Notes: generated from the letters alone by a model not told the origin. 64,000 nt of DNA from Symsagittifera roscoffensis (GCF_963678635.1 NC_087065.1:21209480-21273479); one strand, 5' to 3'; numbered from the stretch's first letter, positions 12,201 through 20,713 are shown. Made by a program: numbers and translations.

Positions 12201-13919
12201 TTGAGTTGTTAAAATGACAGCCAAGCTAACAAACAATATTGTTTGTGCTTTGTAAAAAATGTGCTGTGTTTGCTCGAACAAAGAGAATTTGAAGATGTAA
12301 AAAAATGTTCTAAGAAATTATGGTATTATCGCAAGAGAAAAAATTTTAATTAGACTCTCAAAATTGTCTTCATGGATTAATTGGACCAAGTTAGATCCTT
12401 CCCCCAGCAGTTTTGGGGGATGATGCTAACTTGGTTCTAGGTTGAAATTTTGAGCCAGGCAGAATCGAGTTCTTTTGATGCGGCACTTAGCAAACTTAAT
12501 TCGAAGTAAAAGATAAGGGTCGAAGCCTATAAATTGGTTAATACAGGAGGAGGGGGGTTGAATTTAATTTGATCAATACAAAGAATAAAATATCAAAATT
12601 AGACGGTAGTAATAGAAAACTCTTGAAACAAACTTGGAACAATTGATGATAACATCTTCAGGGTATATCCTTCGTTTCAGTTTGCCCATTTTGGGATGCT
12701 CCCCTCTTCCTCTGAACAATCCGGGTGGTTCAATTCTGAAATTCCCGACGCGTTGTCTGTGTCCATCTACTATTGCATACCCATATTCTTCTATGAGAGC
12801 TTCATTTTTCAATTTTTCCGCCTAAATTGTTTGTATCAAAATTAGTTACATTTTTTTTCAGTTTGCTCGATCAAAGTTAATACAAGTTGCCCTCACCTTT
12901 TTCTCTTCCTTAGATCTGTTCCGTCTCATTTCTGCCTGCTCTTTAAAATATTCGTGCATTTCTTTAAAATTGCACCGTCTAAGGTCAGTAATTAATTCTC
13001 GTTCCTCTTTGGTCATTTCCTAAACGGAAATATCAGATAGAAGTTTTACTCAACATAATGTTTCTGAACTTTTGAAGCTGTTACTTACCCCCCTAAAGTC
13101 ATTGAAAAAGTTTTTATTGAACACTTCTTTTTGCGTGTAATCGTGGTCCAACATTTTGGCATAAAAAGTTGCAACTTCTTCTGATGCTTCTGACAACCTC
13201 AAAGGTTTTCCATCGTAATAAAAATGAACATGGTCTGGCATTCGTACGTAGGGAGGGGCAAGCACTATTCCCTTATGTTCTAGGGTTCTCCATCTCTGGC
13301 CCTCGGGAAGAGGTTCTTCTTCCCACCACTTCCATACAGCGGCTTCCTCCTTTTTAACTTTCTTCGCGGGAGTGCTTTGAGCGCCTTGAGATGCACGCTT
13401 CTTAGCAGGAGTACCGGGTTCCTTGAATCCAAATCAACTTATTAGGTTTTAAGACTTTGTTTAACTTCAAAACAAAAACCCCTACAGGTCTACTTACTGT
13501 TTTAACTTTTTTTCGTTTAACATCTTCATCACTGTCACCGCCAGTTGATGCTTTCCGCTTCTTTTCTTTGTGCTAAAATGCAAGAATTTTAAATTTGATA
13601 AAGCTGATATCATGGCAGATTACCAATTAAACCAAAAAAAAGAAGTGTCGATGAGAACCTTTTTGAGTTTTTTCTCGTCTTTGTTTCTGTGTTTGTCTTT
13701 CTTTTCTTTATGTTTGTCTTTTTTCTTCTTCTTGTCTTTGTCCTTGTGCTTTTTCTTTTTCTCACGTTCCCCTGTTTCGGGCTCGTCTTTAATTTCTGTT
13801 TTAACATTTTCCGTTTCTATCTCTTTTTTAACAACTCCATTGGAGTGGCCATTAACTAAATCCTGTCCATGAGATTTCGACGGGGAATATGGTTCAATTT
13901 TAGGCTGCACTTCCACCAT
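3059..13919 (-). CDS. TOP1: DNA topoisomerase I (type IB), 11 coding exons
   Basis: Relaxes supercoiled DNA by transient single-strand cleavage through a 3'-phosphotyrosine; nuclear. Exons, in coding order: 13659-13919, 13498-13572, 13089-13421, 12897-13019, 12634-12821, 7721-8006, 7306-7491, 6967-7150, 4023-4245, 3631-3780, 3059-3359. All junctions read GT/AG, phases agree, and the total is 2310 nt (769 residues plus stop). Exons 1-2 encode a Lys/Glu-rich nuclear-targeting head. Exons 3-8 encode the core ([53 protein letters not shown]). Exon 9 has CNHQR and the linker; exon 10 has SKLNYLDPR. The catalytic pentad maps to R426, K470, R528, H570 and Y661 (Tyr codon 3657-3659), a constant offset of 62 from human 488/532/590/632/723. 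After the usual end (MADESYSF for MADEDYEF) comes a 66-residue acidic tail. The first intron donor (GTTCTC) is atypical, so that junction is the least certain. Confidence 0.95.
5615..5790. repeat. Dispersed AT-rich repeat, copy 2
   Basis: Shorter copy of the family at 855-1310, recognised by 'catagccaactggcagttggaa' phrases cut to their core, 'gcccttaaagctctttg' and 'attaactcaattcgag' in the same order and orientation. Confidence 0.5.
6250..6610. repeat. Dispersed AT-rich repeat, copy 3
   Basis: Longest match to copy 1: 'catagccaac', 'tgtccttagagctctttga', 'aatcaacccaattt', 'atttcgctgggaa' and 'tataagaatctgaac' occur in order. Sits inside TOP1 intron 8. Confidence 0.5.
9020..11300 (-). mobile_element. 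BEL/Pao LTR-retrotransposon fossil
   Basis: A heavily decayed, internal-only remnant in the same orientation as TOP1. In element order the minus strand shows reverse-transcriptase tail motifs ([17 protein letters not shown], about 11120-11235), RNase H motifs ([17 protein letters not shown] about 10960-11040; [11 protein letters not shown] about 10740-10790), integrase zinc-binding-region motifs (GGRLAAAG, about 10150) and core motif ([11 protein letters not shown], about 9870), and the Pao-type C-terminal block ([20 protein letters not shown] to [10 protein letters not shown], about 9060-9190). These are characteristic of BEL/Pao polyproteins. It has many breaks and no gag or LTRs could be found, so it is an old insertion. 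Confidence 0.85.
11868..12180. repeat. Approximate direct repeat, spacing about 210 bp
   Basis: Segments at about 11868-11975 and 12080-12175 share, in order, an 'acacacac' run, 'tgctcgtc', 'atgaggccactaagc' and 'cgaaacctat(t/c)aag'. Only two units are visible. Within TOP1 intron 5; function unknown. Confidence 0.5.
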
Positions 13920-13950
13920 TCAAACTACTGAAAAACGCAAAAAAAAAACA
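13920..13950 (-). promoter_or_regulatory. Splice acceptor 8 nt upstream of the TOP1 start codon
   Basis: On the minus strand a T-rich tract followed by 'gcgtttttcag' ends at 13928, leaving an 8-nt leader (TAGTTTGA) before the ATG at 13919. This is a strong 3' splice site, so the mRNA start is probably joined to an upstream non-coding exon or to a trans-spliced leader. The sequence alone cannot separate the two. Confidence 0.5.
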
Positions 13951-14318
13951 ATGATAAGAAACAAAACATATTTATAAAGGAAAACAATTGAATTGCAAAT
14001 TAATAACATGATGCAAGTGATTGTCACGCAAATGTTTTTTGGTATAATACTTAATTACAGAAAAAAAATTGTGATAATAATGTCTTGAAATGAAAATAAG
14101 TTTCAATGGTTTTCAAGTTGTTTTCCATAAGTCGACATGGAGGTATTTCCACTACAACAAACAAATGAATGTTCGCATAAATTGATAAACTTATTAAATA
14201 GATTCCTCTTCCCTCGTTCAAACTGTGTGTTTTCAGAAAAGTTGTAGCTAGGAACAAGAACACCTTATTCGAAACGAAAAAGTCCCGTCCGTTCCTAGCC
14301 GTGGATGGGTGAAAAACA

Positions 14319-14912
14319 ATGAGATTTCACATATTCAAGAAATCGTCGTCGCAACACTTGTTGATCGGAGACTCACAATTGAAAAACCTAACTTTCCCAA
14401 ATTTCAATATCCTCAGCCTTCCTGGTGCAGGTATCGCGGATGTTCTAAACTTCTTGCCCCGCAAGAACGAATACGATATTATAGCTCTATTCATTGGTGC
14501 GAACGATCTGTTTACGAAAGACAAAAAAGACTCAACGAGAACACCCGAAGACGTTGCTGAAGAATTATCCCAACTTGGCCTACGGTTGACAGAACGTTGC
14601 AATAAAGTTTTCATTATCGCTCTACCACCCAGACTCGGAAGACCAGCCCGAACGGAACGTGTAAACGATATTCTTCGCAAAAAGAAAGAACTCTGGCGAT
14701 ATCGCGGTATATCGAAAGGAATAACCACCAAAACTGTTCTATCTTCCGACGAAGTGCATTTAACAACAGCATCGCTTGCGAGTCTCCAAACGATTTTGAA
14801 AAAGAAAATCATCTACAAGAAGTTCTGTGTAAAAACTGATAGCGAGGGCTACTCGAATATATACCACTGCGGCAACAACACTTGTCGGTGTTATCATTTT
14901 CACAGAGACTGA
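14319..14912 (+). CDS. SGNH/GDSL esterase-like ORF of LINE-1
   Basis: 197 residues. All four SGNH blocks are visible: GDS (catalytic Ser19), LPGAG (Gly36), GAND (Asn62) and DEVH (Asp144, His147), so the hydrolase site looks intact. In CR1-like LINEs an esterase domain is normally part of ORF1; here it is a separate upstream frame, about 265 nt before ORF1. The C-terminus ends in a Cys cluster (YHCGNNTCRCYHFH) whose Cys spacing resembles the LINE-2 copy (YECRFKNCQCLY), suggesting a conserved metal or nucleic-acid-binding knuckle. Substrate unknown; in retroelements such domains are thought to act on lipids or acyl groups. An overlapping start at 14309 lies in another frame and is not preferred, because only this frame has family motifs. 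Confidence 0.82.
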   Translation: MRFHIFKKSSSQHLLIGDSQLKNLTFPNFNILSLPGAGIADVLNFLPRKNEYDIIALFIGANDLFTKDKKDSTRTPEDVAEELSQLGLRLTERCNKVFIIALPPRLGRPARTERVNDILRKKKELWRYRGISKGITTKTVLSSDEVHLTTASLASLQTILKKKIIYKKFCVKTDSEGYSNIYHCGNNTCRCYHFHRD

Positions 14913-14924
14913 ATTTTCTATTGA

Positions 14925-14955
14925 TACCCTTTTGGTATCGCCAGATTTGATGTCT
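14925..14955 (+). other. Hairpin between esterase ORF and ORF1 (LINE-1)
   Basis: A perfect 6-bp stem with a CTTTT loop (GATACC-CTTTT-GGTATC) lies shortly after the esterase stop. LINE-2 has a comparable CTTTT-loop hairpin at the same relative place. Possibly involved in translation of the downstream ORF (inference). Confidence 0.4.
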
Positions 14956-15177
14956 TTGTGAATTCACATCTATAAAAAAAACCGTTTTCTCCCGCTGGTC
15001 ATCAAGTACCCTTAAGGTCCCAAACAACTGTTTTCATAACCCTAACACTGATACTTCAGTCCTCAATCGGCGCCCTTTAGGTACCGCCCTGAGGACTCGA
15101 GTACACTACCTAAACCTTCATCCCCCAAACACAGTTTCCACAGAGATAAGAGGACGTAAACATAAATAAAACTGAGA

Positions 15178-16053
15178 ATGTCAAAGGACAAAAAACCTTG
15201 CAAAACATGCGAGAAACCCATAAACGAAAATGACCCAATATACAATTGCATCACCTGTAATTGCTCTATGCACCTTGAAGTTGTCTGCACTGGCCTCTCG
15301 ACCGTTGCACTCAATGGAATACTGGAACTTGGTAACAACGCACTACTGATATGCAATACCAGTTTGTCCAACGGAAAAAGAGATCAAGTAATCAGAAGCA
15401 CAGCATCACATGACAAAAGTGAAAACATCAAAAAAATTGAAGAAGAAATTTCAAAACTAAGTAAAGTAGTAGCCGAAGTCTCGACAAAAATGGAAAATAT
15501 TAAAGATCCCATCCAAAGCCTGCCAATAGCAGAACAGGGTAAAACCTGGTCACAAGTAGCGGCGCAAAACATAATCAAACACCTGAGCAAAGGATTGAGA
15601 ATAAGAGGAGTCCCCGAGATCAAGGAAAGAGATGGAAGAAAAAGACTTGACCATGACTATGATGAGGTAAATAAAATCATGAAATTCTTAAACCTCGAAT
15701 GCAATATCACTGATCTCAAGCGTGTGGGAAAGTTCAGCGAAGAACGAGCAAACCACAGAACTATACTGGTACGAGTAACCTGTCCAAGAGAAATAGACTT
15801 GATACTATCATCAACACCGGCCCTCAAAAATTATGACAAAAATGTCTTCATAAGTAAGGAACTCTCAGTCGAAGAAATGAAACTGGAAAACGCCATCCTG
15901 AGAGAACGTAGAAATCTCATCAGCAGTGGTAAAAACCCCAAAAAACTTCGAATCAGAAACCTAGAACTGCATGAAAAAGTAGACGACACCTGGACAAAAG
16001 TTACAATTAAACCGGAGGCAAACAGCACAATTCAGACTAGAAATGACAACTGA
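15178..16053 (+). CDS. LINE-1 ORF1: PHD-like zinc finger, coiled coil, nucleic-acid-binding domain
   Basis: 291 residues. N-terminal zinc-finger ligands are C8, C11, C24, C27, H32, C37 and C59; the eighth position is Ser62 where LINE-2 has Cys. Residues about 75-115 are Lys/Glu-rich and predicted coiled coil. Residues about 140-280 (RGVPEIKERD, LKRVGKF, RTILVRVTCP, KKLRIRNLEL) resemble the RNA-binding C-terminal region of LINE ORF1 proteins. Expected role: RNA chaperone in the RNP. The frame ends at TGA (16051-16053) in the context TGA-CTAG, and the following frame is the same as ORF2, so an ORF1-ORF2 fusion by read-through is likely. Confidence 0.85.
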   Translation: MSKDKKPCKTCEKPINENDPIYNCITCNCSMHLEVVCTGLSTVALNGILELGNNALLICNTSLSNGKRDQVIRSTASHDKSENIKKIEEEISKLSKVVAEVSTKMENIKDPIQSLPIAEQGKTWSQVAAQNIIKHLSKGLRIRGVPEIKERDGRKRLDHDYDEVNKIMKFLNLECNITDLKRVGKFSEERANHRTILVRVTCPREIDLILSSTPALKNYDKNVFISKELSVEEMKLENAILRERRNLISSGKNPKKLRIRNLELHEKVDDTWTKVTIKPEANSTIQTRNDN

Positions 16054-18963
16054 CTAGAATCGCTGAATGTTATGTTATTCAATACACGAAGTATACTGGA
16101 TAGAAATAGACGTATGAAACTTAGCAATATAATACTATCGAACGATTATGACATCATTTGCTTAAGCGAAACTTGGTTAACTGAAAATATCCCTGACAAC
16201 GCGCTTTTTCTGCCTGCACACATAATAACTAGATGTGATAGACCTACCAACTCAACAAAATCGAAACACGGGGGCGTGCTTATTGCTGTTAAGCAATCCC
16301 TAGCTTTCACAAAACTTGAAATACACACTACGGACTGCGTTGGACTCCTCCTTAACACTCCGACACCTCTCATCCTATGCTGTATCTACAGTGCCCCGAA
16401 CGAAAGCAAATATAAGCTATCCACAGATGACTTCGACAAACTATTGAATATGCTAACTGACTACTCAAATGAATTTCAATGCCCAAATATTTTATTGGTT
16501 GGTGACATCAACTTCGCTAATACGCATTGGCAAACCTTGCAATCAACCCAAAAACACGAACAATTAGTACTGCAGACTTTTACTGATATGAACTTTCAAC
16601 AGTTTATCGAACCCCCTCATGACCAATTAGATATTGTCCTTTGCAACAACCCCGACATTATTTTAAACACCACGATAGACAACCATATGAAAAAACACTT
16701 CTCACACCAAGAAAGAGAATTATCAGACCACAACCCTTTTCTAATCACGATATCATCTCTTACACACAATGACGAAAAAGCCACTCCCATACAACACGGA
16801 TCCGACTTTCTGGACTTTGGTGTCTTCTCATTAAACAACGTCGATTGGATTACTTTAAACAAATACATTTTGGAACACCCATTTCAACCGTACTGCTACT
16901 CTAACATTGACCACTTAATCAACTCATGGTACCTCTGGCTATATATAGCACTAGAAAAACACATGAAAAAACAGACCAAACACCGTATGAACCTAGCACC
17001 TTGGATCACACCTGAAACCTCCAATATTATCAAAAGACTCAACACAGCATCAAAAAAAGTAGCCTTTAAAAATACTCATACTAATAACCGCAATCTTGAA
17101 AGACTTAAAAACCTTGTAGATCATTTATCCGAATTAGATCAGAAAAATTTCGAAGAATCAACTTTCAAGGGCAGAAATTTCTCAAAGCTCCAAAAATACT
17201 TTAAAAGCATACGAAAAAACTCAAGTACTCCAAAAACAATGTACTGGAATGAAAAAACCGAATCAACAGAGCACGGTAAAGCTAATCTTCTAAACAATTA
17301 CTTCGTAAGCGTTTTTAACATTAAACAGAATGAAAACATTTTACCAATAGCTGAATTACCTGGCTCAATCAAATGCTTCAATTTCTCTGAAAATGAGATA
17401 TACGACATTCTTAAAACATTAAACCTCCAAAAAGCAAGAGGACCAGATAGACTCGGTAACACAGTCCTAACCAATTTAGCAGATAGCATAACTTCATCTC
17501 TAAAATTGATTTATAACACCATCACCATTAAAGCAACATTTCCAACGATCTGGAAACTTAGCCAAATCATCCCAACTTTTAAAAATGGAAACAAGCAATC
17601 GGTCACAAACTACAGGCCCATCAGCCTGCTAACTGCAGTATCCAAAGTCTTAGAGAAACTGATCTTCCTTAAAATCTCACCAAAGATCTTCTCGCAAATC
17701 CATGACAGCCAATTTGGTATCTGTCCTAAACGATCGACAACTCTGCAAATGCTCCGATTCCTCGACAAAATCTATGATGACTTTGATAACCCTAATATCA
17801 AGTCTCTACAGGCAACATACTTAGACTTCGAAAAGGCTTTCGACAAAGTTCCTCACGACTTGTGCATATATAAACTCAATAAATTTGGCATATCAGGAAA
17901 CGCACTTAAACTATTAGCAAACTACTTAACCAACAGAAAACAGCAAGTACGAATAGGTGCGGCAGTATCCAGCCATCTTGAAGTTAGTAGCGGCGTACCT
18001 CAAGGCTCACTGTTAGGGCCAGTATTCTTCATTACATTCATCAACGATTTACCGTCATCACTCACCAACTCGTGCTATGGTTACGCAGACGATTATAAAA
18101 TTGTTGCAACGAACCCTTCCCTGCTCCAACATGACCTAATCACGATCAACTTATGGTGCAAAGATAATTCCATGAGTCTTAATTTGAAAAAATGTCACAA
18201 TATAATATTCAAAGACCCCCAACTTGACCTAAACATGTATCTCGGTGACCATTTACTTGAAAAAACCTGTTCAGAAAAAGACCTTGGTATACAAATAACC
18301 AACAACCTAAACTGGTCAGCACACGCAAAAATAAGAGCCCAAAAAGCAATAGGCTGCTTATTTTTAATTAAAAGAAATATTTCAAAATCAGCGAGCTTAA
18401 AAATGAAACTGAACTCCTACTGTGGATATGTAACCCCAATTGTGTCATATGGCTCACCCATATGGGAAGCAAATAAGTGTGAATTAAAAATTATTGAAGA
18501 TGTCCAAAGAAAAGCTACACGTTGGATACTGTCATGTAACAACATCAACTATAAAGACAGACTGATTAGATTAAACCTGCTTCCACTGTCTCTCTACCAC
18601 GAAATGCACGACATTCTCTTGCTTCATAAAATAATAAACGACCAATACAACTTCCATTGGAGACAATTTGTTCAGTTCAAAGAATCTACAGCCCCAACAA
18701 GAAGATCAACGAAAAATAACTTAGCGCATAAAAATTATCATTACGAAAAATCGAAAAGCAATTTCTGGCACAGAACACCTATACTAGCAAACAAAATTTT
18801 ACAGACTCAGGAAGAAGACCTGTTTGCGATGAAATACGAAAGACTCAAATCAAGCCTCAAAAACGTTTTCTGGATTTATTTCATCAGTAAATATGAGGAA
18901 AGTGTCCCATGCACATGGAGAATAAACTGCTGCAATAGCTGTGTAAACTCAAAGAAACTATAA
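16054..18963 (+). CDS. LINE-1 ORF2: apurinic-like endonuclease and reverse transcriptase
   Basis: Reverse transcriptase of a CR1-like LINE. Open from directly after the ORF1 TGA; the first ATG (16072) would give 963 residues but starts inside the first conserved strand of the endonuclease (LNV...NTRS). Endonuclease motifs in order: NTRS, CLSETWL, GGVLIAVK, GDINFANTHW, LSDHNPF. RT motifs: NYRPISLL, YLDFEKAFDKVPHDL, SGVPQGSLLGP and YADD (Y671-D674 counted from the ATG). The C-terminus has a CTW...CCNSC cysteine motif shared with LINE-2. No interruption seen. Confidence 0.9.
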   Translation, partial: LESLNVMLFNTRSILDRNRRMKLSNIILSNDYDIICLSETWLTENIPDNALFLPAHIITRCDRPTNSTKSKHGGVLIAVKQSLAFTKLEIHTTDCVGLLLNTPTPLILCCIYSAPNESKYKLSTDDFDKLLNMLTDYSNEFQCPNILLVGDINFANTHWQTLQSTQKHEQLVLQTFTDMNFQQFIEPPHDQLDIVLCNNPDIILNTTIDNHMKKHFSHQERELSDHNPFLITISSLTHNDEKATPIQHGSDFLDFGVFSLNNVDWITLNKYILEHPFQPYCYSNIDHLINSWYLWLYIALEKHMKKQTKHRMNLAPWITPETSNIIKRLNTASKKVAFKNTHTNNRNLERLKNLVDHLSELDQKNFEESTFKGRNFSKLQKYFKSIRKNSSTPKTMYWNEKTESTEHGKANLLNNYFVSVFNIKQNENILPIAELPGSIKCFNFSENEIYDILKTLNLQKARGPDRLGNTVLTNLADSITSSLKLIYNTITIKATFPTIWKLSQIIPTFKNGNKQSVTNYRPISLLTAVSKVLEKLIFLKISPKIFSQIHDSQFGICPKRSTTLQMLRFLDKIYDDFDNPNIKSLQATYLDFEKAFDKVPHDLCIYKLNKFGISGNALKLLANYLTNRKQQVRIGAAVSSHLEVSSGVPQGSLLGPVFFITFINDLPSSLTNSCYGYADDYKIVATNPSLLQHDLITINLWCKDNSMSLNLKKCHNIIFKDPQLDLNMYLGDHLLEKTCSEKDLGIQITNNLNWSAHAKIRAQKAIGCLFLIKRNISKSASLKMKLNSYCGYVTPIVSYGSPIWEANKCELKIIEDVQRKATRWILSCNNINYKDRLIRLNLLPLSLYHEMHDILLLHKIINDQYNFHWRQFVQFKESTAPTRRSTKNNLAHKNYHYEKSKSNFWHRTPILANKILQTQEEDLFAMKYERLKSSLKNVFWIYFISKYEESVPCTWRINCCNSCVNSKKL

Positions 18964-18987
18964 AACTCAGTTTAAAACTCCCAACGC

Positions 18988-19003
18988 GGGGCATTTTAGC
19001 CCC
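18988..19003 (+). other. 3' UTR stem-loop of LINE-1
   Basis: GGGGC-ATTTTA-GCCCC, a perfect 5-bp stem with 6-nt loop, 25 nt after the ORF2 stop and just upstream of the tail. 3' stem-loops near the tail are known RT recognition elements in L2-type and other stringent LINEs. Confidence 0.5.
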
Positions 19004-19025
19004 ATGGCTTTATGTCTAAATCCTT

Positions 19026-19026
19026 G

Positions 19027-19059
<33 letters not shown>
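19026..19059 (+). repeat. (TTA)n tail of LINE-1
   Basis: About 11 TTA/ATT units closing the LINE. Microsatellite tails instead of poly(A) are usual in CR1/L2-type LINEs. Confidence 0.8.
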
Positions 19060-19060
<1 letters not shown>

Positions 19061-19599
19061 GGCTTTCACTGATAGTTGCAATATATACATTTAAGTGGTC
19101 AGAACTTTAATACTCGAGAGGATAATTACTGACAGATCTATAGAAAAAGCTGTTGCTCCGTTGAAGCATCAGCATTAGTTCTTCTGATTATGTTTGTTTT
19201 TCATTTGAAGAACTCCTCTGAGTTCACAGACTTGCCCTAACAGTGGTATTCCATCTTTTTTTCTTTTGATCTAAATAATCAGGTCAAAAGTATCATAGTA
19301 ACCGAGGTAACAGTCAGGAGTCTCATCAAACTCCAGTCAATATCCTACGAAATTTATACATATGGAAGAACAAAGCATAACGTGTGTAGCATGACGCGGG
19401 TATCCAGCGAAGGTCATTACAACTTCTAAGTTGGAAGTAAACAAATTCAAGTTTAAATATTTCAACTACGGTGGCCAGTCAATAAGCAGAATTGTCTAAG
19501 AGCAGAATGGGTCCAAGAGCAGAAAAACAGAAAATATCAAATTTCATAACCTAATCGATAAATTTAGCCTAATTGTTGTGATAAACTTATTAAATAGAT
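19061..19599. other. Gene-poor spacer between LINE-1 and the next LINE
   Basis: No gene seen. About 19285-19400 matches, on the opposite strand, a segment at about 51655-51780 (shared core: gactcctgactgt.acctcggttactat). It ends with a 22-bp sequence at 19579-19600 identical to 14183-14204. Confidence 0.5.
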
Positions 19600-20391
19600 T
19601 TGTTATGTTTGATGTTTGTGGAGCGCCCTCTGAGGGATTTTAGAGACAGGTCTGTCAAGTGCTTTTCTATGAGGAGGTGGGAAACTGGAACTGGCTTGAA
19701 GAGTCTGGTGGTGCACCGCTGGACATACTGAGCTCGGGTGAGATTGTTCCTTGTTTTTGATTTTTATAATTCGATTTAAAATTTAATTGTCTTTTTTTTA
19801 TTTGTTGATTCATAAAATTCCCACTAACTGCTTATCATGGGTTACTTCAGTCCCCTAAAGTCCAGTCATAATCCTTTTTTTTTACCTTTATGCTGCGTCA
19901 AGATGAGGAAAACCAACAAAGAGTGTACAAGCAAAGATTGCTTAAAACCTTCAGGACTGATAAACTGGATTAGATGTGATTGTTGTTCTAGTTGGTATCA
20001 TATCAGTTGTGTAAATATTTCTCTTAGCAACTCAAAGAAAACCCAATGGTTTCAGTGTCCTTTACGCGTTGGTGTAAAATCTGTTAATAAAGCAACAATA
20101 GGTACTGATTTAATGCTAGACAATTAAGTTAATATAGCCATCTCAAATGACCAAGTATTCAAGAGAGTGCCAAAAGACTCGCGTGTTCCCTTGGCGAAAG
20201 TCTGTCGGACAAAAAGAATGACATCATCTACAACGTAGAAGATGTTACAAAATGGCTATAATTTTCAACGTCGTTCTTGTTTTTTTGGAGCAACCCAAAA
20301 GAAGTGGACGCAAACAGACCACAAGCATGAGCTCTTCGATGAAAAAAATTCGAGCAAATGACATGTCCCTTAGAAAACCCCATCCCGTATT
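19600..20391 (+). mobile_element. 5' part of a LINE with PHD finger, cut by the giant element
   Basis: Left flank of the giant LTR element. It contains a PHD finger (19837-20127), followed by degraded coding sequence with RVPKDSR and PKRSGRK, phrases typical of the region between zinc finger and RT in LINEs with a restriction-like endonuclease. The matching RT half starts at 49173, directly after the giant element's 3' LTR, so the two halves are best read as one split element. No clear target-site duplication was found. Confidence 0.6.
19837..20127 (+). CDS. PHD-finger N-terminal fragment of the split LINE
   Basis: 96 residues before a stop. A PHD-type pattern is visible: C-x4-C (CTSKDC), then CDCC, WYH, SCV and a final WFQCP (residues about 30-71). 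The hydrophobic start (residues 8-22) is not convincing as a signal peptide. After the stop, coding-like sequence continues in other frames, so this is a broken copy. It could alternatively be ORF1 of an unrelated LINE; linkage to the RT at 49.17 kb rests on position. Confidence 0.55.
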   Translation: MGYFSPLKSSHNPFFLPLCCVKMRKTNKECTSKDCLKPSGLINWIRCDCCSSWYHISCVNISLSNSKKTQWFQCPLRVGVKSVNKATIGTDLMLDN

Positions 20392-20713
20392 TGTGACATT
20401 CGACCAGAATGGACAAAAATGCAGACGCAGAAATTTCGAGTTTTTAGCAGCGAACCTTCGGAATTGGCGGTTTTGTGGGAATAAGAGCGTTATTCGAACG
20501 ATTGGACAAATCCTGAAGGCTGAAGGATTCGGAAATTACTAAATTTTAAAAATTCGAATTGATGACGTAACAATTCTAAGAAACGTCAAAAACGGCCATT
20601 TTGGAGAAGGAGACTGAAATAAACACAACAACATTAGTTGCGATAGCGAGAACAACGAAAATTGTGATTGGGAAACAACAACAAAAAACAGAAGTGACAG
20701 ATACCGCTCCGAG

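Larger units (their letters stand above)
8007..12633 (-). other. TOP1 intron 5, expanded (4.6 kb)
   Basis: The largest intron of the gene; its neighbours upstream are only 69-86 bp. It contains a BEL/Pao fossil (about 9020-11300), a pair of approximate direct repeats (11868-12180), and AT-rich DNA without recognisable genes at 8090-8990 and 11300-12600. Confidence 0.75.
14205..19060 (+). mobile_element. CR1-like LINE, full-length copy (LINE-1)
   Basis: Carries three long intact frames in order: an SGNH-esterase ORF (14319-14912), a PHD/coiled-coil ORF1 (15178-16053), and an endonuclease-reverse transcriptase ORF2 (to 18963). A short 3' UTR with a stem-loop and a (TTA)n tail follow. PHD and esterase domains are known accessories of CR1-like LINEs. 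The 5' boundary is uncertain: the start given is just after a 22-bp sequence that recurs at 19579-19600. All main frames are uninterrupted, so it is probably young. Confidence 0.88.

Noticed and set aside
14327-14812. 161-codon minus-strand frame
   Set aside because: Antisense shadow of the esterase ORF, which has all family motifs on the plus strand.
20252-20542. RNA-binding-domain-like phrase near the start of the 5' LTR
   Set aside because: The frame crosses the LTR boundary at 20392, so the resemblance is made of two unrelated pieces.
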